Positions 27,367 through 36,139 of a stretch of 60,938 nt of DNA are shown here, one piece after another. The notes below the pieces were generated by a model, which was given only the letters and a program-made list of their open reading frames with translations, was not told the origin of the DNA and searched no databases. Location of the stretch: NCBI RefSeq assembly GCF_002196855.1, contig NZ_NIPW01000041.1, positions 1 through 60,938 on the forward strand, given 5' to 3'. How positions within the stretch are numbered: position 1 is the stretch's first letter; every line of letters starts with the position of its first letter. The DNA is from Haematobacter genomosp. 1 (GTDB lineage: Bacteria; Pseudomonadota; Alphaproteobacteria; Rhodobacterales; Rhodobacteraceae). The translations under genes were made by a program, and so were the position numbers.

Positions 27367-27497
27367 CCGCCGCGTCCGGCCCCCTCAGGGGTGCGGAATT
27401 ATTGGTGTTGGTGGACCCCGCGAGGGGAATCCTGTCGCCCGCAAGGGAAAGGACAACGCCCTTCACGGCCTTCCGGCCCTATCGAAGGAGATCAGCG

Positions 27498-28118
27498 GTG
27501 ACCAAACGCACCTCTGCCAAGTACAAGATCGACCGCCGCATGGGCGAAAACATCTGGGGCCGTCCGAAGTCCCCGGTGAACAAGCGCGAATACGGCCCCG
27601 GCCAGCACGGCCAGCGTCGCAAGAACAAGCTCTCCGACTTCGGCACGCAGCTGCGCGCCAAGCAGAAGCTGAAGGGCTACTATGGCGACCTGACCGAGAA
27701 GCAGTTCCGTCGCATCTACGCGGAAGCCGAGCGCGTCCGTGGCGATACCGGCGAAAACCTGGTGGGCCTGCTGGAGCGTCGTCTCGACGCCGTCGTCTAT
27801 CGCGCGAAGTTCGTTCCGACCGTGTTTGCCGCCCGCCAGTTCGTCAACCACGGCCATGTGACCGTGAACGGCCAGCGGGTGAACATCGCCTCCTACCGTG
27901 TGAAGGAAGGCGACGTGATCGCGGTTCGCGACAAGTCCAAGCAACTCGCCATCGTTCTGGAAGCTGTTCAGCTGACCGAGCGTGATGTGCCGGACTACCT
28001 CGAAGTCGACAACTCCAAACTGACCGCGACCTTCGTGCGCACGCCCCAGCTGGGCGATGTGCCGTATCCGGTCCGCATGGAACCGAACCTCGTCGTCGAA
28101 TTCTACGCCAAGAACTGA
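27498..28118 (+). CDS. rpsD: 30S ribosomal protein S4
   Basis: Primary rRNA-binding protein that nucleates 30S assembly and contributes to decoding accuracy. The start is GTG ([16 protein letters not shown]) with AAGGAG at 27485-27490; an upstream in-frame start adds an unrelated leader. Motifs include [22 protein letters not shown], the S4 RNA-binding domain [13 protein letters not shown]...[10 protein letters not shown] and the C-terminal [18 protein letters not shown]. Length 206 aa is standard. It is monocistronic here, separate from the main ribosomal protein operons, and ends at a clear terminator. Confidence 0.98.
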   Translation: MTKRTSAKYKIDRRMGENIWGRPKSPVNKREYGPGQHGQRRKNKLSDFGTQLRAKQKLKGYYGDLTEKQFRRIYAEAERVRGDTGENLVGLLERRLDAVVYRAKFVPTVFAARQFVNHGHVTVNGQRVNIASYRVKEGDVIAVRDKSKQLAIVLEAVQLTERDVPDYLEVDNSKLTATFVRTPQLGDVPYPVRMEPNLVVEFYAKN

Positions 28119-28143
28119 GTTCTTTCGTATCTTGTGCTTTATG

Positions 28144-28178
28144 AAGGGCTGCGCCTCCCGGGCGCGGCCCTTTGCTTT
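28144..28178 (+). terminator. Rho-independent terminator after rpsD
   Basis: AAGGGC-T-GCGCC pairs with GGCGC-G-GCCCTT around TCCCG, followed by TTGCTTTT. Located 26 bases after the rpsD stop. Confidence 0.85.
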
Positions 28179-28306
28179 TGGGGCTCTGCATTCGCGGGGT
28201 ATTCAGGCGGGGTGCGTTCGGGCTGGGTGGTGGGTCAGGGTGGCGGCTGCTTTCGCTTCGCCCAAAGCCTGTGGGGGAGGGCTCTGCCTGCCCGGACGCG
28301 CGGGCG

Positions 28307-28876
28307 TCAGTCCCCCATCGCGGCGAGCCAGTGGCGGCGGCAGAGGGAGACGTAGCTTTCGTTGCCGCCGATCTGCACCTGCGAACCTTCGCGCAGCGCC
28401 GCCCCATCCGGGCCGAGCCGCACCACCATGGTCGCCTTGCGCCCGCAGTGACAGACGGTGCGGACCTCCCGGATCTCATCCGCCAGTGCCAGAAGCGCCG
28501 CGGAACCGGGGAACAGATCGCCTCGGAAATCGGTGCGGAGGCCGTAGCACATCACGGGTATGTCCAGATCGTCCACCGCGCGGGCCAGTTGCCAGGCCTG
28601 CGGTGCCGTCAGGAACTGTGCCTCATCGACAAAGACGCAGGCGAGGGGCGCGCGCTCCGCGATCCTGTGGAAAAGATCGTCCTCCGGCAAGAAGCATTCG
28701 GCGGCGGAGGAGATGCCGATGCGGGACGCGATCCGCCCCGGGCCGGCCCTGTCATCCACGGCGGAGGTGAGGAGCAACACCTCCATCCCCCGTTCGCGGT
28801 AGTTATGCGCGGCCTGCAGCAACGCGGTGGACTTGCCCGCGTTCATGGTCGAGTAATGCAGAAAGAGCTTGGCCAT
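28307..28876 (-). CDS. tdk: Thymidine kinase
   Basis: Salvage enzyme that phosphorylates thymidine to dTMP with ATP. The P-loop STMNAGKST is at residues 9-17, the Walker B/lid region VFVDEAQFL is near residue 88, and PVMCYGLRTDFRGDLFPGS is the substrate-binding segment. The structural zinc site is formed by CHCGRKA and the C-terminal SLCRRH. Length 189 aa fits the type II tdk family. It converges on rpsD. Upstream of it on the minus strand lies the second inverted-repeat element. Confidence 0.95.
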   Translation of the reverse strand: MAKLFLHYSTMNAGKSTALLQAAHNYRERGMEVLLLTSAVDDRAGPGRIASRIGISSAAECFLPEDDLFHRIAERAPLACVFVDEAQFLTAPQAWQLARAVDDLDIPVMCYGLRTDFRGDLFPGSAALLALADEIREVRTVCHCGRKATMVVRLGPDGAALREGSQVQIGGNESYVSLCRRHWLAAMGD

Positions 28877-29057
28877 CAGATTTTCACTGCGGATTTACGG
28901 GGTGAGGATCGCCTGGTCGCGGGCAGCAGGGCCATGCCGACACTCCGGGCCGGCATGCAGATGCAGGGGAAAGCACCCTCCCGATGACCTCCAGCCCCAG
29001 GGGGCAGGAGACCCCGCGGATAGGGTAGTGGCCCCGCTGCCCCTCGGCCGCGAAGCC

Positions 29058-29219
29058 ATGACAGGCTGCTGAAAAATGCATTCCGGGATTGCCCTGAGGC
29101 GGAGATGTTCCCGCATTGCGGGGAGAGCGTCTGAGAAACCGCAAGTTCTGGCTCTCGACCGGACCGATTTCCTGGCTCTCAACGCAAGCCCAATGCCCGA
29201 CTCTTTCAGCGGCCTGATA
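29058..29219. mobile_element. MITE-like inverted-repeat element, copy 2
   Basis: Ends CAGGCTGCTGAAAA (29062-29075) and, on the opposite strand, CAGGCCGCTGAAA (right end, near 29203-29215). Each end matches one end of copy 1 exactly (14 and 13 bases), but with orientation reversed. Flanks ATGA and ATAA differ at one base, so a target duplication is not clear. The interior is non-coding, with a repeated CTGGCTCTC and a CCCGC/GCGGG hairpin, and is only weakly similar to copy 1. It fills much of the 412-bp gap between tdk and the helicase gene; the rest of that gap shows nothing recognisable. Confidence 0.6.
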
Positions 29220-29288
29220 AAGGCGCGGCACGGAAACAGGTGCGCTGCGCGGCGCGGAGACATTGGCCCCCAGCGCCGCGCCAGGGGA

Positions 29289-30575
29289 TCATGCCCCCGC
29301 GGTGGCCCGCTGTTCCCGCTTCGGGCGGCGCGAAGGACGCCGCGCCGGACGGCCGTTGCCGTTGCTGTTGCCGTGGTTGCGCCCCGGTCCCCCGCGACGG
29401 TCCCCTCCCTGCGGCCTGCCCTGTGCCCGCTTCTGCGGTTCGCCCACGGGCGGTTCACCGCCTGCGACGGGAATGGCGATCTTCATCACCTTTTCGATCG
29501 CACGCAGTTCGGAGATCTCGGCAGGAGCGCAGAAAGCCACGGCCCGCCCATCAGCCCCCGCCCGCGCCGTGCGGCCGATGCGGTGGACATAGTTCTCCGG
29601 CACGTTCGGCATGTCGTAGTTATAGACATGACGCACGCCCGGAATGTCGATGCCGCGCGCCGCGACATCCGTGGCGACCAGCACCTTCAACTCGCCGTCC
29701 CGGAAGGCTTTCAGCGTGCGTTCCCGGTGGTTCTGGCTCTTGTTGCCATGGATGGATCCGGCCGCATAGCCGGAGGCGTCGAGATGCTTCATCAGCTTCT
29801 CCGCGCCATGCTTGGTGCGGGAAAAGACCAGCGCCATTTCACCCGGATGGCTGTCGAGCTGCGATTTCAGCAGCGTCGCCTTGTCGCCCTGATTCACGAA
29901 ATAGACCGACTGGTCGATCTTGTCGGCGGCCTTGCCGGGGGGCGAAACCTCCACCCGCACCGGATCGCGCAGGTAGGTCTGGGCCAGCTCTTCCATCTGC
30001 TTCGGCATGGTGGCCGAGAACAGCAGCGTCTGCCGCCGCACCGGCAGGTGACGGGCGATCTTGCGCAGCGCGTGGATGAAGCCGAGGTCCAGCATCTGGT
30101 CCGCCTCGTCCAGCACGAGATAGCCCGTGTGCTCCAGCGTCAGCGCCTCCCGCTCCAGAAGGTCGATCAGGCGGCCGGGCGTCGCGACGAGGATATCCGT
30201 GCCGCGGCGCAGACGGGTCGCCTGCGCATGGAGCGAGGAGCCGCCCATGATGCGCTGCACCCGGATGGGCGAGGTGCCGGCGTAGAGTTCAAGGTTCTCC
30301 GCGATCTGGTTCACAAGCTCCCGCGTGGGGGCGAGGATCAGGGCGCGCACCGTCATGGGCGCGGGCGGTTTGCCCATGTTCAGGAGCCGGTGCAGGATCG
30401 GCAGGCCGAAGGCCGCCGTCTTGCCGGTGCCGGTCTGGGCGAGGCCCATAACGTCGCGGCCCTGCATGGCATGCGGAATGGCCCCCGACTGGATCGGGGT
30501 GGGTTGGGTAAGCCCCTGCTTGGCAAGGGTGGTGAGCAGCCTCTTGTCGAGGCCGAGAGTATCGAACTGTGTCAT
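29289..30575 (-). CDS. DEAD-box ATP-dependent RNA helicase (RhlE-like)
   Basis: RNA helicase that remodels rRNA or mRNA structures. The start chosen is MTQFDTLGLDKRLL, with AAAGG upstream; the frame extends 68 codons further without family similarity. Motifs in order: Q-motif PTPIQSGAIP, Walker A AQTGTGKT, PTRELV, GG, TPGRL, DEAD, SAT, then domain 2 with VFSRTKHGAEKL, ATDVAARGIDIPG and the arginine-finger HRIGRTARAG. The C-terminal about 50 residues are Arg/Gly/Asn-rich and basic, as in RhlE-type proteins. Length 428 aa. Confidence 0.93.
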   Translation of the reverse strand: MTQFDTLGLDKRLLTTLAKQGLTQPTPIQSGAIPHAMQGRDVMGLAQTGTGKTAAFGLPILHRLLNMGKPPAPMTVRALILAPTRELVNQIAENLELYAGTSPIRVQRIMGGSSLHAQATRLRRGTDILVATPGRLIDLLEREALTLEHTGYLVLDEADQMLDLGFIHALRKIARHLPVRRQTLLFSATMPKQMEELAQTYLRDPVRVEVSPPGKAADKIDQSVYFVNQGDKATLLKSQLDSHPGEMALVFSRTKHGAEKLMKHLDASGYAAGSIHGNKSQNHRERTLKAFRDGELKVLVATDVAARGIDIPGVRHVYNYDMPNVPENYVHRIGRTARAGADGRAVAFCAPAEISELRAIEKVMKIAIPVAGGEPPVGEPQKRAQGRPQGGDRRGGPGRNHGNSNGNGRPARRPSRRPKREQRATAGA

Positions 30576-30918
30576 CTGTGCCTTTCGGGGCAACGGGCGC
30601 GGACGCGCGTCATCGGTCAGGCCCCCGCGGGGAGCGCGGGTGCCGGCTGGCAAGAGTGGCGTCCGAGGCCTCACCCTCCGGCGGATACCGGCGGGCCGTC
30701 TGGACGCGGCGCCCCTGCGTGATATGGGAACCGGGAAAATCTCATCCGTCCGGGCGGCACATTGGCCGGGCCTGCTCACGCGGCAGCGGAACGGATCGGC
30801 GGAAGATGGTCCAAAGCGGCCCGAAAGTCAAGCCACCCGCTGTGCCAATGACGGGAAAGCAGGGCCTGCCGCAGCGTCTCTGCTGTGGTATGTAGCGGAA
30901 AAACCGGCGTTTTCCCCC
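30576..30918. other. 343-bp divergent intergenic region
   Basis: Lies between the helicase gene (minus) and a secreted-protein gene (plus), so it must carry both promoters. Open frames crossing it are GC-driven extensions of its neighbours. No tRNA, riboswitch or clear palindrome was recognised. Confidence 0.5.
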
Positions 30919-31536
30919 ATGTTCCGATTCGCTGCCGTTCTTCTCCTGCTGTTGCTGTCGTCGCTCCCCGCCCATGCCGCCTTGCGCACCTGCGAGACGC
31001 GGGTGAACGGGGAGCCTGTGGCGCTCACCTTCGATGATGAGGAGGAGGTCTGGTCCTCCTACCGCGAGGGCTGGTTCGCCAAGGGGGCGACCTGTCCCGG
31101 CCTCATCGTGCTCCGCCAGCTCACGCCCGATCTCGACGATACGGAGCGGGGCGTGTTCTGCGCCGTCTGGGATGCGGAAGGGGAGCAATACACAGGCTTC
31201 GCCACCGGCGCGCGGGACGGGTATGGCCGCTGCCGGAAGCCGGGCCTGATCTGCCGGGGGGTGAAGGCGACGGCGGGGGAGGTCATGGCGGTGTCCGGTC
31301 TGGGCATCCGGGTGGAGGAACCTGCCGCGCCGGAGCAATCACCGCCGGGCCTGCTCGGTGCGCTGGCTCAGCAGGCGGGCGCGGTGGTGCTGTCGGGCAC
31401 GGCGGCCCATGTCGCCAGCGCCCTTCAGGGGGCTGGCGCGGCGCTGGCGGCGACCGTCGGCGGCCCGGTGGCGCTTGCGGGCGCGGCAGTCACTGTCGTG
31501 GCGGTGGGAGGCGCACTTTACATGTGCAGCGGCTGA
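30919..31536 (+). CDS. Putative exported protein with hydrophobic Gly/Ala-rich C-terminus
   Basis: Not recognised. The 205-aa reading from the ATG at 30919 starts with a clear signal peptide (MFRFAAVLLLLLLSSLPAHA, residues 1-20); the open frame upstream looks non-coding. The mature part has cysteines near residues 24, 59, 81, 103 and 110 (TCETRVNG, ATCPG, VFCAVW, RCRKPG, ICRG), suggesting disulfides in the periplasm. After a Pro-rich spacer comes a long small-residue hydrophobic tail (about residues 150-203, AALAATVGGPVALAGAAVTV) ending MCSG, which could be a membrane segment. It follows the helicase promoter region and precedes an unrelated dehydrogenase. Confidence 0.6.
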   Translation: MFRFAAVLLLLLLSSLPAHAALRTCETRVNGEPVALTFDDEEEVWSSYREGWFAKGATCPGLIVLRQLTPDLDDTERGVFCAVWDAEGEQYTGFATGARDGYGRCRKPGLICRGVKATAGEVMAVSGLGIRVEEPAAPEQSPPGLLGALAQQAGAVVLSGTAAHVASALQGAGAALAATVGGPVALAGAAVTVVAVGGALYMCSG

Positions 31537-31731
31537 GCGCGGAGCATTGGGCCTCCCGGTTCATTCTGCTGCCCGGATGGTGGGTCGCGGGGAAGGTGGC
31601 TGCGGGGAAAAGCGGGCGGGAAAGCGAATGCCGGCCCGGCATGGAGGCCCCGCTTCGGGTTCCAAGCGCCCACAGACGTTGAAACCCGGGCCTCCGGGCC
31701 CTAGGAAAAGGAAGCCATCCCGGAGACTGAC

Positions 31732-32895
31732 ATGACCGTGATTACCTCGATCGACGACCTGAAGCGGCTCTACAAGCGGCGCACGCCCAAGATGTTCTAC
31801 GATTATGCGGAATCGGGAAGCTGGACCGAGCAGACCTTCCGCGAGAACTCCTCCGATTTCGCCGACATCCGCCTGCGCCAGAAGGTTGCCGTGAACATGG
31901 AGGGCCGGACGACGGCCTCCGAGATGCTGGGCCAGCCCGTCGCCATGCCGGTGGCGCTGGCGCCCGTCGGGCTGACGGGGATGCAGCGCGCGGACGGGGA
32001 GATCAAGGCCGCGCGGGCGGCAGAGACGTTCGGCGTGCCTTTCACCCTCTCCACCATGTCGATCTGCTCCATCGAGGATGTCGCCGCCCATACGGTGAAA
32101 CCCTTCTGGTTTCAGCTCTACGTCATGCGGGACACGGAGTTTCTGGAGGGGCTGATCGAACGGGCGAAGAAGGCGAATTGTTCTGCCCTTGTGATCACGC
32201 TGGATCTGCAGATCCTCGGCCAGCGACACAAGGATCTGAAGAACGGCCTGTCCGCCCCGCCGAAGATGACGCCCGCCAATATCCTGAACCTCGCCACGAA
32301 GGTGCAGTGGGGGATGGAGATGCTGCAGACCAAGCGGCGCACCTTCGGCAATATCGTGGGACATGCGAAGAACGTGAGCGATGTCTCCTCCCTGTCCTCC
32401 TGGACGGCGGAGCAGTTCGATCCCAAGCTCGACTGGGAGAAGATCCAGCGGATCCGCGATCTGTGGGGCGGAAAGATCATTCTGAAGGGCGTTCTGGACG
32501 AGGAGGATGCGAAGCGCGCCGCCGATTTCGGGGCCGACGGGATCATCGTGTCCAACCATGGCGGGCGGCAGCTCGATGGCGCGCTGTCCTCCATCCGGCG
32601 GCTGCCGCCGATCCTGCGTGCGGTGGGCGACCGGACGGAGGTCTATATGGATGGGGGCGTGCGTTCGGGACAGGACGTGCTGAAGGCGGTGGCGCTCGGC
32701 GCGAAGGGCGTGTTCGTCGGGCGGGCCTTCGTCTATGGGCTCGGCGCGATGGGGGAGCAGGGGGTCAAGACCGCGCTCGACGTCATTCACCGGGAACTCG
32801 ACATCTCCATGGCGCTCTGCGGCGAGCGGGATGTGAAGAACCTCGGGCGCCACAATCTCTACGTGCCCGCGAATTTCGAGGGGGAATGGGCCTGA
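31732..32895 (+). CDS. FMN-dependent alpha-hydroxy-acid dehydrogenase (LldD-like)
   Basis: Flavoenzyme that oxidises an L-2-hydroxy acid, most likely L-lactate to pyruvate, passing electrons to the respiratory chain. The (beta/alpha)8 FMN-barrel motifs are present: PKMFYDYAESGSWTEQTFREN, ALAPVGLTGMQRADGE, PFWFQLYVMRD, LVITLDLQILGQRHKD, and the active-site SNHGGRQLDGALSS followed by DGGVRSGQDVLKA. Length 387 aa matches LldD/glycolate oxidase relatives. It appears to be a single gene, with no lutABC or lldP neighbours, so the exact substrate is not certain. Confidence 0.88.
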   Translation: MTVITSIDDLKRLYKRRTPKMFYDYAESGSWTEQTFRENSSDFADIRLRQKVAVNMEGRTTASEMLGQPVAMPVALAPVGLTGMQRADGEIKAARAAETFGVPFTLSTMSICSIEDVAAHTVKPFWFQLYVMRDTEFLEGLIERAKKANCSALVITLDLQILGQRHKDLKNGLSAPPKMTPANILNLATKVQWGMEMLQTKRRTFGNIVGHAKNVSDVSSLSSWTAEQFDPKLDWEKIQRIRDLWGGKIILKGVLDEEDAKRAADFGADGIIVSNHGGRQLDGALSSIRRLPPILRAVGDRTEVYMDGGVRSGQDVLKAVALGAKGVFVGRAFVYGLGAMGEQGVKTALDVIHRELDISMALCGERDVKNLGRHNLYVPANFEGEWA

Positions 32896-33005
32896 CAGGG
32901 GCGATTGTGCTTGTCTGAAAGGCCCGCTCCGTGTAGAGGCGCCACCTTGGACCGTCCATGCACCCTTGGAGGATGGGCGGCCGCATTTAACCAATGGAGT
33001 ATCCT

Positions 33006-33620
33006 ATGGCTGGTGAGATCCCGAATCTTCAGGCCGAGGTGCGGACGGGGACAGGCAAGGGGGCCGCTCGTCAAGCTCGTCGTGAGGGCAACGTACCCGG
33101 TATCGTTTATGGCGACGGCAAAGAGCCGCTCGCGCTGAACCTCAACTACAACTACCTGCTGAAGCACCTGAAAGCCGGGCGCTTCATGTCGACGCTCTTC
33201 AACCTGAAGGTCGAAGGCCAGGAAGACGTGCGCGTCATCTGCCGCGGCGTTCAGCGCGACGTGGTGAAGGACCTGCCGACGCATGTCGATTTCATGCGCC
33301 TGCACCGCAACAGCCGCATCAACCTGTTCATCCACGTGAACTTCGAGAATCACGAAACGTCCCCGGGCCTCAAGCGCGGCGGCACGCTGGTCATCGTGCG
33401 TCCCGAAGTGGAACTGGAAGTCACCGCCGGTGACATTCCTGACCACATCACCGTGGACCTGTCGGGCAGCAACATCGGCGACGTGATCCACATCAACGAC
33501 ATCCCGCTCCCCGCCGGCGTGAAGCCGACGATCGACCGGAATTTCGTGGTGGCGAACATCTCCGCGCCGTCGGGCCTGCGTTCGGAAGAGAATGAGGAGG
33601 CTGCCGCGGAAGAGGCGTGA
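33006..33620 (+). CDS. rplY: 50S ribosomal protein L25/Ctc
   Basis: 5S rRNA-binding protein of the large subunit in the long CTC form: an L25 domain (residues 1-95, with [21 protein letters not shown]) plus a C-terminal beta domain, ending in an acidic tail ([12 protein letters not shown]). The start chosen is the ATG giving [13 protein letters not shown], preceded by TGGAGT; an earlier in-frame ATG gives only MEYP. Length 204 aa is normal for alphaproteobacteria. A terminator follows. The usual partner pth is downstream, but a small minus-strand gene lies between. Confidence 0.96.
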   Translation: MAGEIPNLQAEVRTGTGKGAARQARREGNVPGIVYGDGKEPLALNLNYNYLLKHLKAGRFMSTLFNLKVEGQEDVRVICRGVQRDVVKDLPTHVDFMRLHRNSRINLFIHVNFENHETSPGLKRGGTLVIVRPEVELEVTAGDIPDHITVDLSGSNIGDVIHINDIPLPAGVKPTIDRNFVVANISAPSGLRSEENEEAAAEEA

Positions 33621-33664
33621 GCCTCTGACGTGCAGCCGGCCCGCAAAGGGCCGACCTTCGGGAA

Positions 33665-33694
33665 GGGGCATCGGGGAACCGGTGCCCCTTTTCC
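33665..33694 (+). terminator. Rho-independent terminator after rplY
   Basis: GGGGCA and TGCCCC pair around a 12-base loop that can itself pair (CGG/CCG), followed by TTTTCCTTT. Confidence 0.85.
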
Positions 33695-33730
33695 TTTGGC
33701 GCCGCAGAGCTTCCTTTGGCGCCGCAGGGC
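33691..33730 (+). repeat. 20-bp tandem duplication
   Basis: TTCCTTTGGCGCCGCAGAGC is followed directly by a second copy that differs at one base (G for A at base 18 of the unit). The first copy includes the tail of the rplY terminator. A recent local duplication; no function is seen. Confidence 0.85.
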
Positions 33731-33953
33731 GGGCCCGCTGTTCCGGTCGGTCAAGGCGGGTCGTATGTGTGTTCGCTGGACATCCGGCCGCTGGAGCAGG
33801 CCGGTCTCCGGGTGAGGCCGACCTGCAGGCGGCGCACTCCACATGCGCGACATGCGCGGGGGAAGGCGCGGGCTCAGGCGGGCGCTGCCCGCCATTCCCC
33901 CGCGCCTCGCGGAGCCTTGCTCCACGGGTCCGGCGTTACCGCTGGCGAGCGGC
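33731..33953. other. Non-coding stretch between rplY and monooxygenase gene
   Basis: Together with the terminator and duplication this makes a 333-bp gap between convergent genes. Open frames here are short and without recognisable domains. Several GC-rich hairpin halves are present but no further clear terminator or repeat was seen. Confidence 0.5.
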
Positions 33954-34262
33954 TCAACCGGCCAGCACGGCGGTGAAGGTCTCAAGCTCCGGCCGGCCAA
34001 GATAGATATCCGCATGTCCGCCCGCGCCCGCATGGGCATGGCGGAACTGCTCCGACCGGGTCCAGTCCTGGAAGGCCTCTTCCGATTCCCATGTGGTGTG
34101 GGAGGCATAGAGCGTGTGATCCTCCTTCGACGGTCCCCGCATCAGGTGGAAGGCGATGAAGCCCGGCACTTCCTTCAGTCGGCTGTCGCGGCTTTTCCAG
34201 ATTTCCTCAAACACCGTTTCGGAGCCGGGCTTGATGCGGAAGCGATTCATCGTCAGGTACAT
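33954..34262 (-). CDS. Antibiotic biosynthesis monooxygenase (ABM) domain protein
   Basis: A 102-aa dimeric ferredoxin-like (alpha/beta-barrel) protein. MYLTMNRFRIKPGSETVFEEIW, VPGFIAFHLMRGP, YASHTTWESEEAFQDWTRSEQF and HAHAG are typical of small ABM proteins related to the HmoA/IsdG haem-degrading group. The conserved W-and-H arrangement is compatible with haem binding, but no haem-uptake gene is nearby, so haem degradation is only a possibility. It lies in opposite orientation between rplY and pth. Confidence 0.82.
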   Translation of the reverse strand: MYLTMNRFRIKPGSETVFEEIWKSRDSRLKEVPGFIAFHLMRGPSKEDHTLYASHTTWESEEAFQDWTRSEQFRHAHAGAGGHADIYLGRPELETFTAVLAG

Positions 34263-34362
34263 GTGTCGTCAGATCCTCGTGCTGTGGAGCCGCGGGGCTG
34301 GCGGGCGCGTTGCGCTGGCGGGGCGGCGCGGCTAAGGTGAAGGCCAGCCGGAGGATACGCCA

Positions 34363-35043
34363 GTGAAACTTTTCGTGGGTCTCGGAAATCCCGGATCGCG
34401 TTACGCCGGAAACCGTCACAATATCGGCTTCATGGCGGTGGACCGGATTGCCGCCAGCCATGGTTTCGCGCCGTGGCGGCAGAAATTTCAGGGCCAGGTC
34501 ACCGAAGGGCGTCTGGGCAACGAGAAGGTCGTGCTGCTGAAGCCGGAGACATTCATGAACCTCTCCGGCCAGTCGGTGGGGGAGGCCATGCGCTTTTACA
34601 AACTTACACCGCAGGAGATCGTGGTGTTCCACGACGAGCTCGACCTGCCGCCCGGCAAGGTGCGGATGAAGGCGGGCGGCGGCCATGCCGGGCACAACGG
34701 TCTGCGCTCCATGCACCAGCATATCGGCGAGGCCTATGCGCGCGTGCGGCTGGGGATCGGCCATCCCGGCGACAAGGAGAAGGTGGCGGGCTACGTGCTC
34801 TCCGATTTCGCCAAGGCCGATGCGCCCTGGCTGGAGGAGGTGCTGACCGGGGTGGAACGCGGCGCGCCGGACCTGGCGGAGGGCAACTCCTCCCGCTTCA
34901 TGACGGCGCTTTCGCCCGAACCGGCGGCCAAACGGGCACCCGCAGCGCAGACCGCGACGCCTGAAGCCGCGAAGCCAGCCCCGCCGGAGCCCTCTGCCAG
35001 TCCCTTCGAGCGGCTGCGCCGCCTGCTCCCGGGATCGCGCTGA
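34363..35043 (+). CDS. pth: Peptidyl-tRNA hydrolase
   Basis: Recycles peptidyl-tRNAs released prematurely from ribosomes. Family motifs are LFVGLGNPGSRYAGNRHNIGFMAVD (catalytic His in NRHNIG), KPETFMNLSGQSV, VFHDELDLPPGKVRMKAGGGHAGHNGLRSM and RVRLGIGHPG. Length 226 aa, with an Ala/Pro-rich C-terminal extension (about residues 190-226) beyond the usual about 190 aa core, common in Rhodobacterales. The start is GTG, with GGAGG about eight bases upstream. The stop overlaps the next start. Confidence 0.96.
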   Translation: MKLFVGLGNPGSRYAGNRHNIGFMAVDRIAASHGFAPWRQKFQGQVTEGRLGNEKVVLLKPETFMNLSGQSVGEAMRFYKLTPQEIVVFHDELDLPPGKVRMKAGGGHAGHNGLRSMHQHIGEAYARVRLGIGHPGDKEKVAGYVLSDFAKADAPWLEEVLTGVERGAPDLAEGNSSRFMTALSPEPAAKRAPAAQTATPEAAKPAPPEPSASPFERLRRLLPGSR

Positions 35044-35423
35044 TGAGTGAGAGCGGACGGCTGCCGTCGATCAACGTGCTGGGCGAGCCGCTGGAGACCT
35101 GTTCCACCCGTCCGATGACCGGCTTCTGGCGGAACGGCTGCTGCGATACCGGACCGGCGGACGGCGGGCGTCACTCCGTCTGTGCCGTGATGACGGCGGA
35201 GTTTCTCGCGCTCTCCAAATATCTCGGCAATGACCTCTCCACGCCACGGCCGGAATACGGCTTTCCCGGCCTGCAACCGGGGGACAAGTGGTGTCTCTGC
35301 GCGGGCCGGTTCCTTCAGGCCTGGGAGGAGGGCGCTGCACCGCGCATCCGCCTTGCCGCCTGCCATGCGGCAACGCTGGAGGTGGTGCCCCTCGAAATCC
35401 TCATGGAATGCGCCACGGAATGA
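35043..35423 (+). CDS. DUF2237 family protein
   Basis: A 126-aa protein of a widespread uncharacterised family. Strongly conserved features are [29 protein letters not shown] near the start, [28 protein letters not shown] and [14 protein letters not shown], with several invariant cysteines. The ATG begins at the pth stop and its own stop overlaps cmk by four bases, giving a pth-DUF2237-cmk chain. No function is established; the conserved cysteines may bind metal or flavin. Confidence 0.85.
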   Translation: MSESGRLPSINVLGEPLETCSTRPMTGFWRNGCCDTGPADGGRHSVCAVMTAEFLALSKYLGNDLSTPRPEYGFPGLQPGDKWCLCAGRFLQAWEEGAAPRIRLAACHAATLEVVPLEILMECATE

Positions 35424-36028
35424 CGTCTTTCTTCTTTACCGTCGCGATCGACGGGCCAGCGGCTGCCGGCAAGGGCACCATCTCCCGTGCGGTCGCGGAG
35501 CGTTTCGGTCTCGCTCATCTGGACACCGGGCTGCTCTACCGGGCTGTCGGGCGCCGGGTGCTGGCCGGGGAGGATGCGGTTGCCGCTGCGGAGGCGCTGG
35601 GGCCGGATGATCTGGAAGGCGATCTTCGCCAGCCGCAGATCGCGGATGCGGCCAGCCGCGTCGCCGCGATTCCAGAGGTGCGTGCGGCGCTGGTGGCCTT
35701 TCAGCGCCGCTTCGCGCGGCGGGACGGAGGCGCCGTGCTGGACGGGCGCGACATCGGGACGGTGATCTGCCCGGAGGCGGAAGTGAAGCTCTATGTCACC
35801 GCCTCGCCGGAGGTTCGCGCGCGGCGGCGGCAGGCCGAGGAAGGGCGCGACTATGCGGATGTGCTGGCCGATGTGCTGGCCCGCGACCGGCGCGACAGCG
35901 AGCGGACGACCGCTCCGCTCAGGCCCGCGGAAGATGCAGTCTTGCTCGATACGTCGGATCTCGCTATAGACGCGGCCGTCAGCCGGGCGATTGCGGCAAT
36001 CGAGTCGAAGTGGAAAGGGCGGAAGTGA
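35420..36028 (+). CDS. cmk: Cytidylate kinase
   Basis: Phosphorylates CMP and dCMP with ATP. The P-loop GPAAAGKGT is at residues 12-20, followed by [33 protein letters not shown] and the [19 protein letters not shown] lid/substrate segment. The start chosen overlaps the DUF2237 stop (ATGA); the frame extends upstream as out-of-frame reading of that gene. Length 202 aa is normal. It lies before rpsA, the classic cmk-rpsA arrangement. Confidence 0.96.
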   Translation: MTSFFFTVAIDGPAAAGKGTISRAVAERFGLAHLDTGLLYRAVGRRVLAGEDAVAAAEALGPDDLEGDLRQPQIADAASRVAAIPEVRAALVAFQRRFARRDGGAVLDGRDIGTVICPEAEVKLYVTASPEVRARRRQAEEGRDYADVLADVLARDRRDSERTTAPLRPAEDAVLLDTSDLAIDAAVSRAIAAIESKWKGRK

Positions 36029-36139
36029 TCTTTCGCCCCATTCTTGCATAAGACGCCACGTCATACCACCTGACACCACACAAAGACCGGCGGAGCCAAC
36101 CGCCAGGCCCGTATAACATGCAAAGGAAACTGTTTATTT

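Noticed and set aside
27402-27497. N-terminal extension of rpsD to an upstream in-frame start
   Set aside because: S4 begins [10 protein letters not shown] with AAGGAG in the right place; the extension has no similarity to S4 and lies in the leader.
29076-30722. Plus-strand open frame (548 codons) opposite the DEAD-box helicase
   Set aside because: Antisense to the helicase motifs; begins inside the inverted-repeat element; no recognisable domain.
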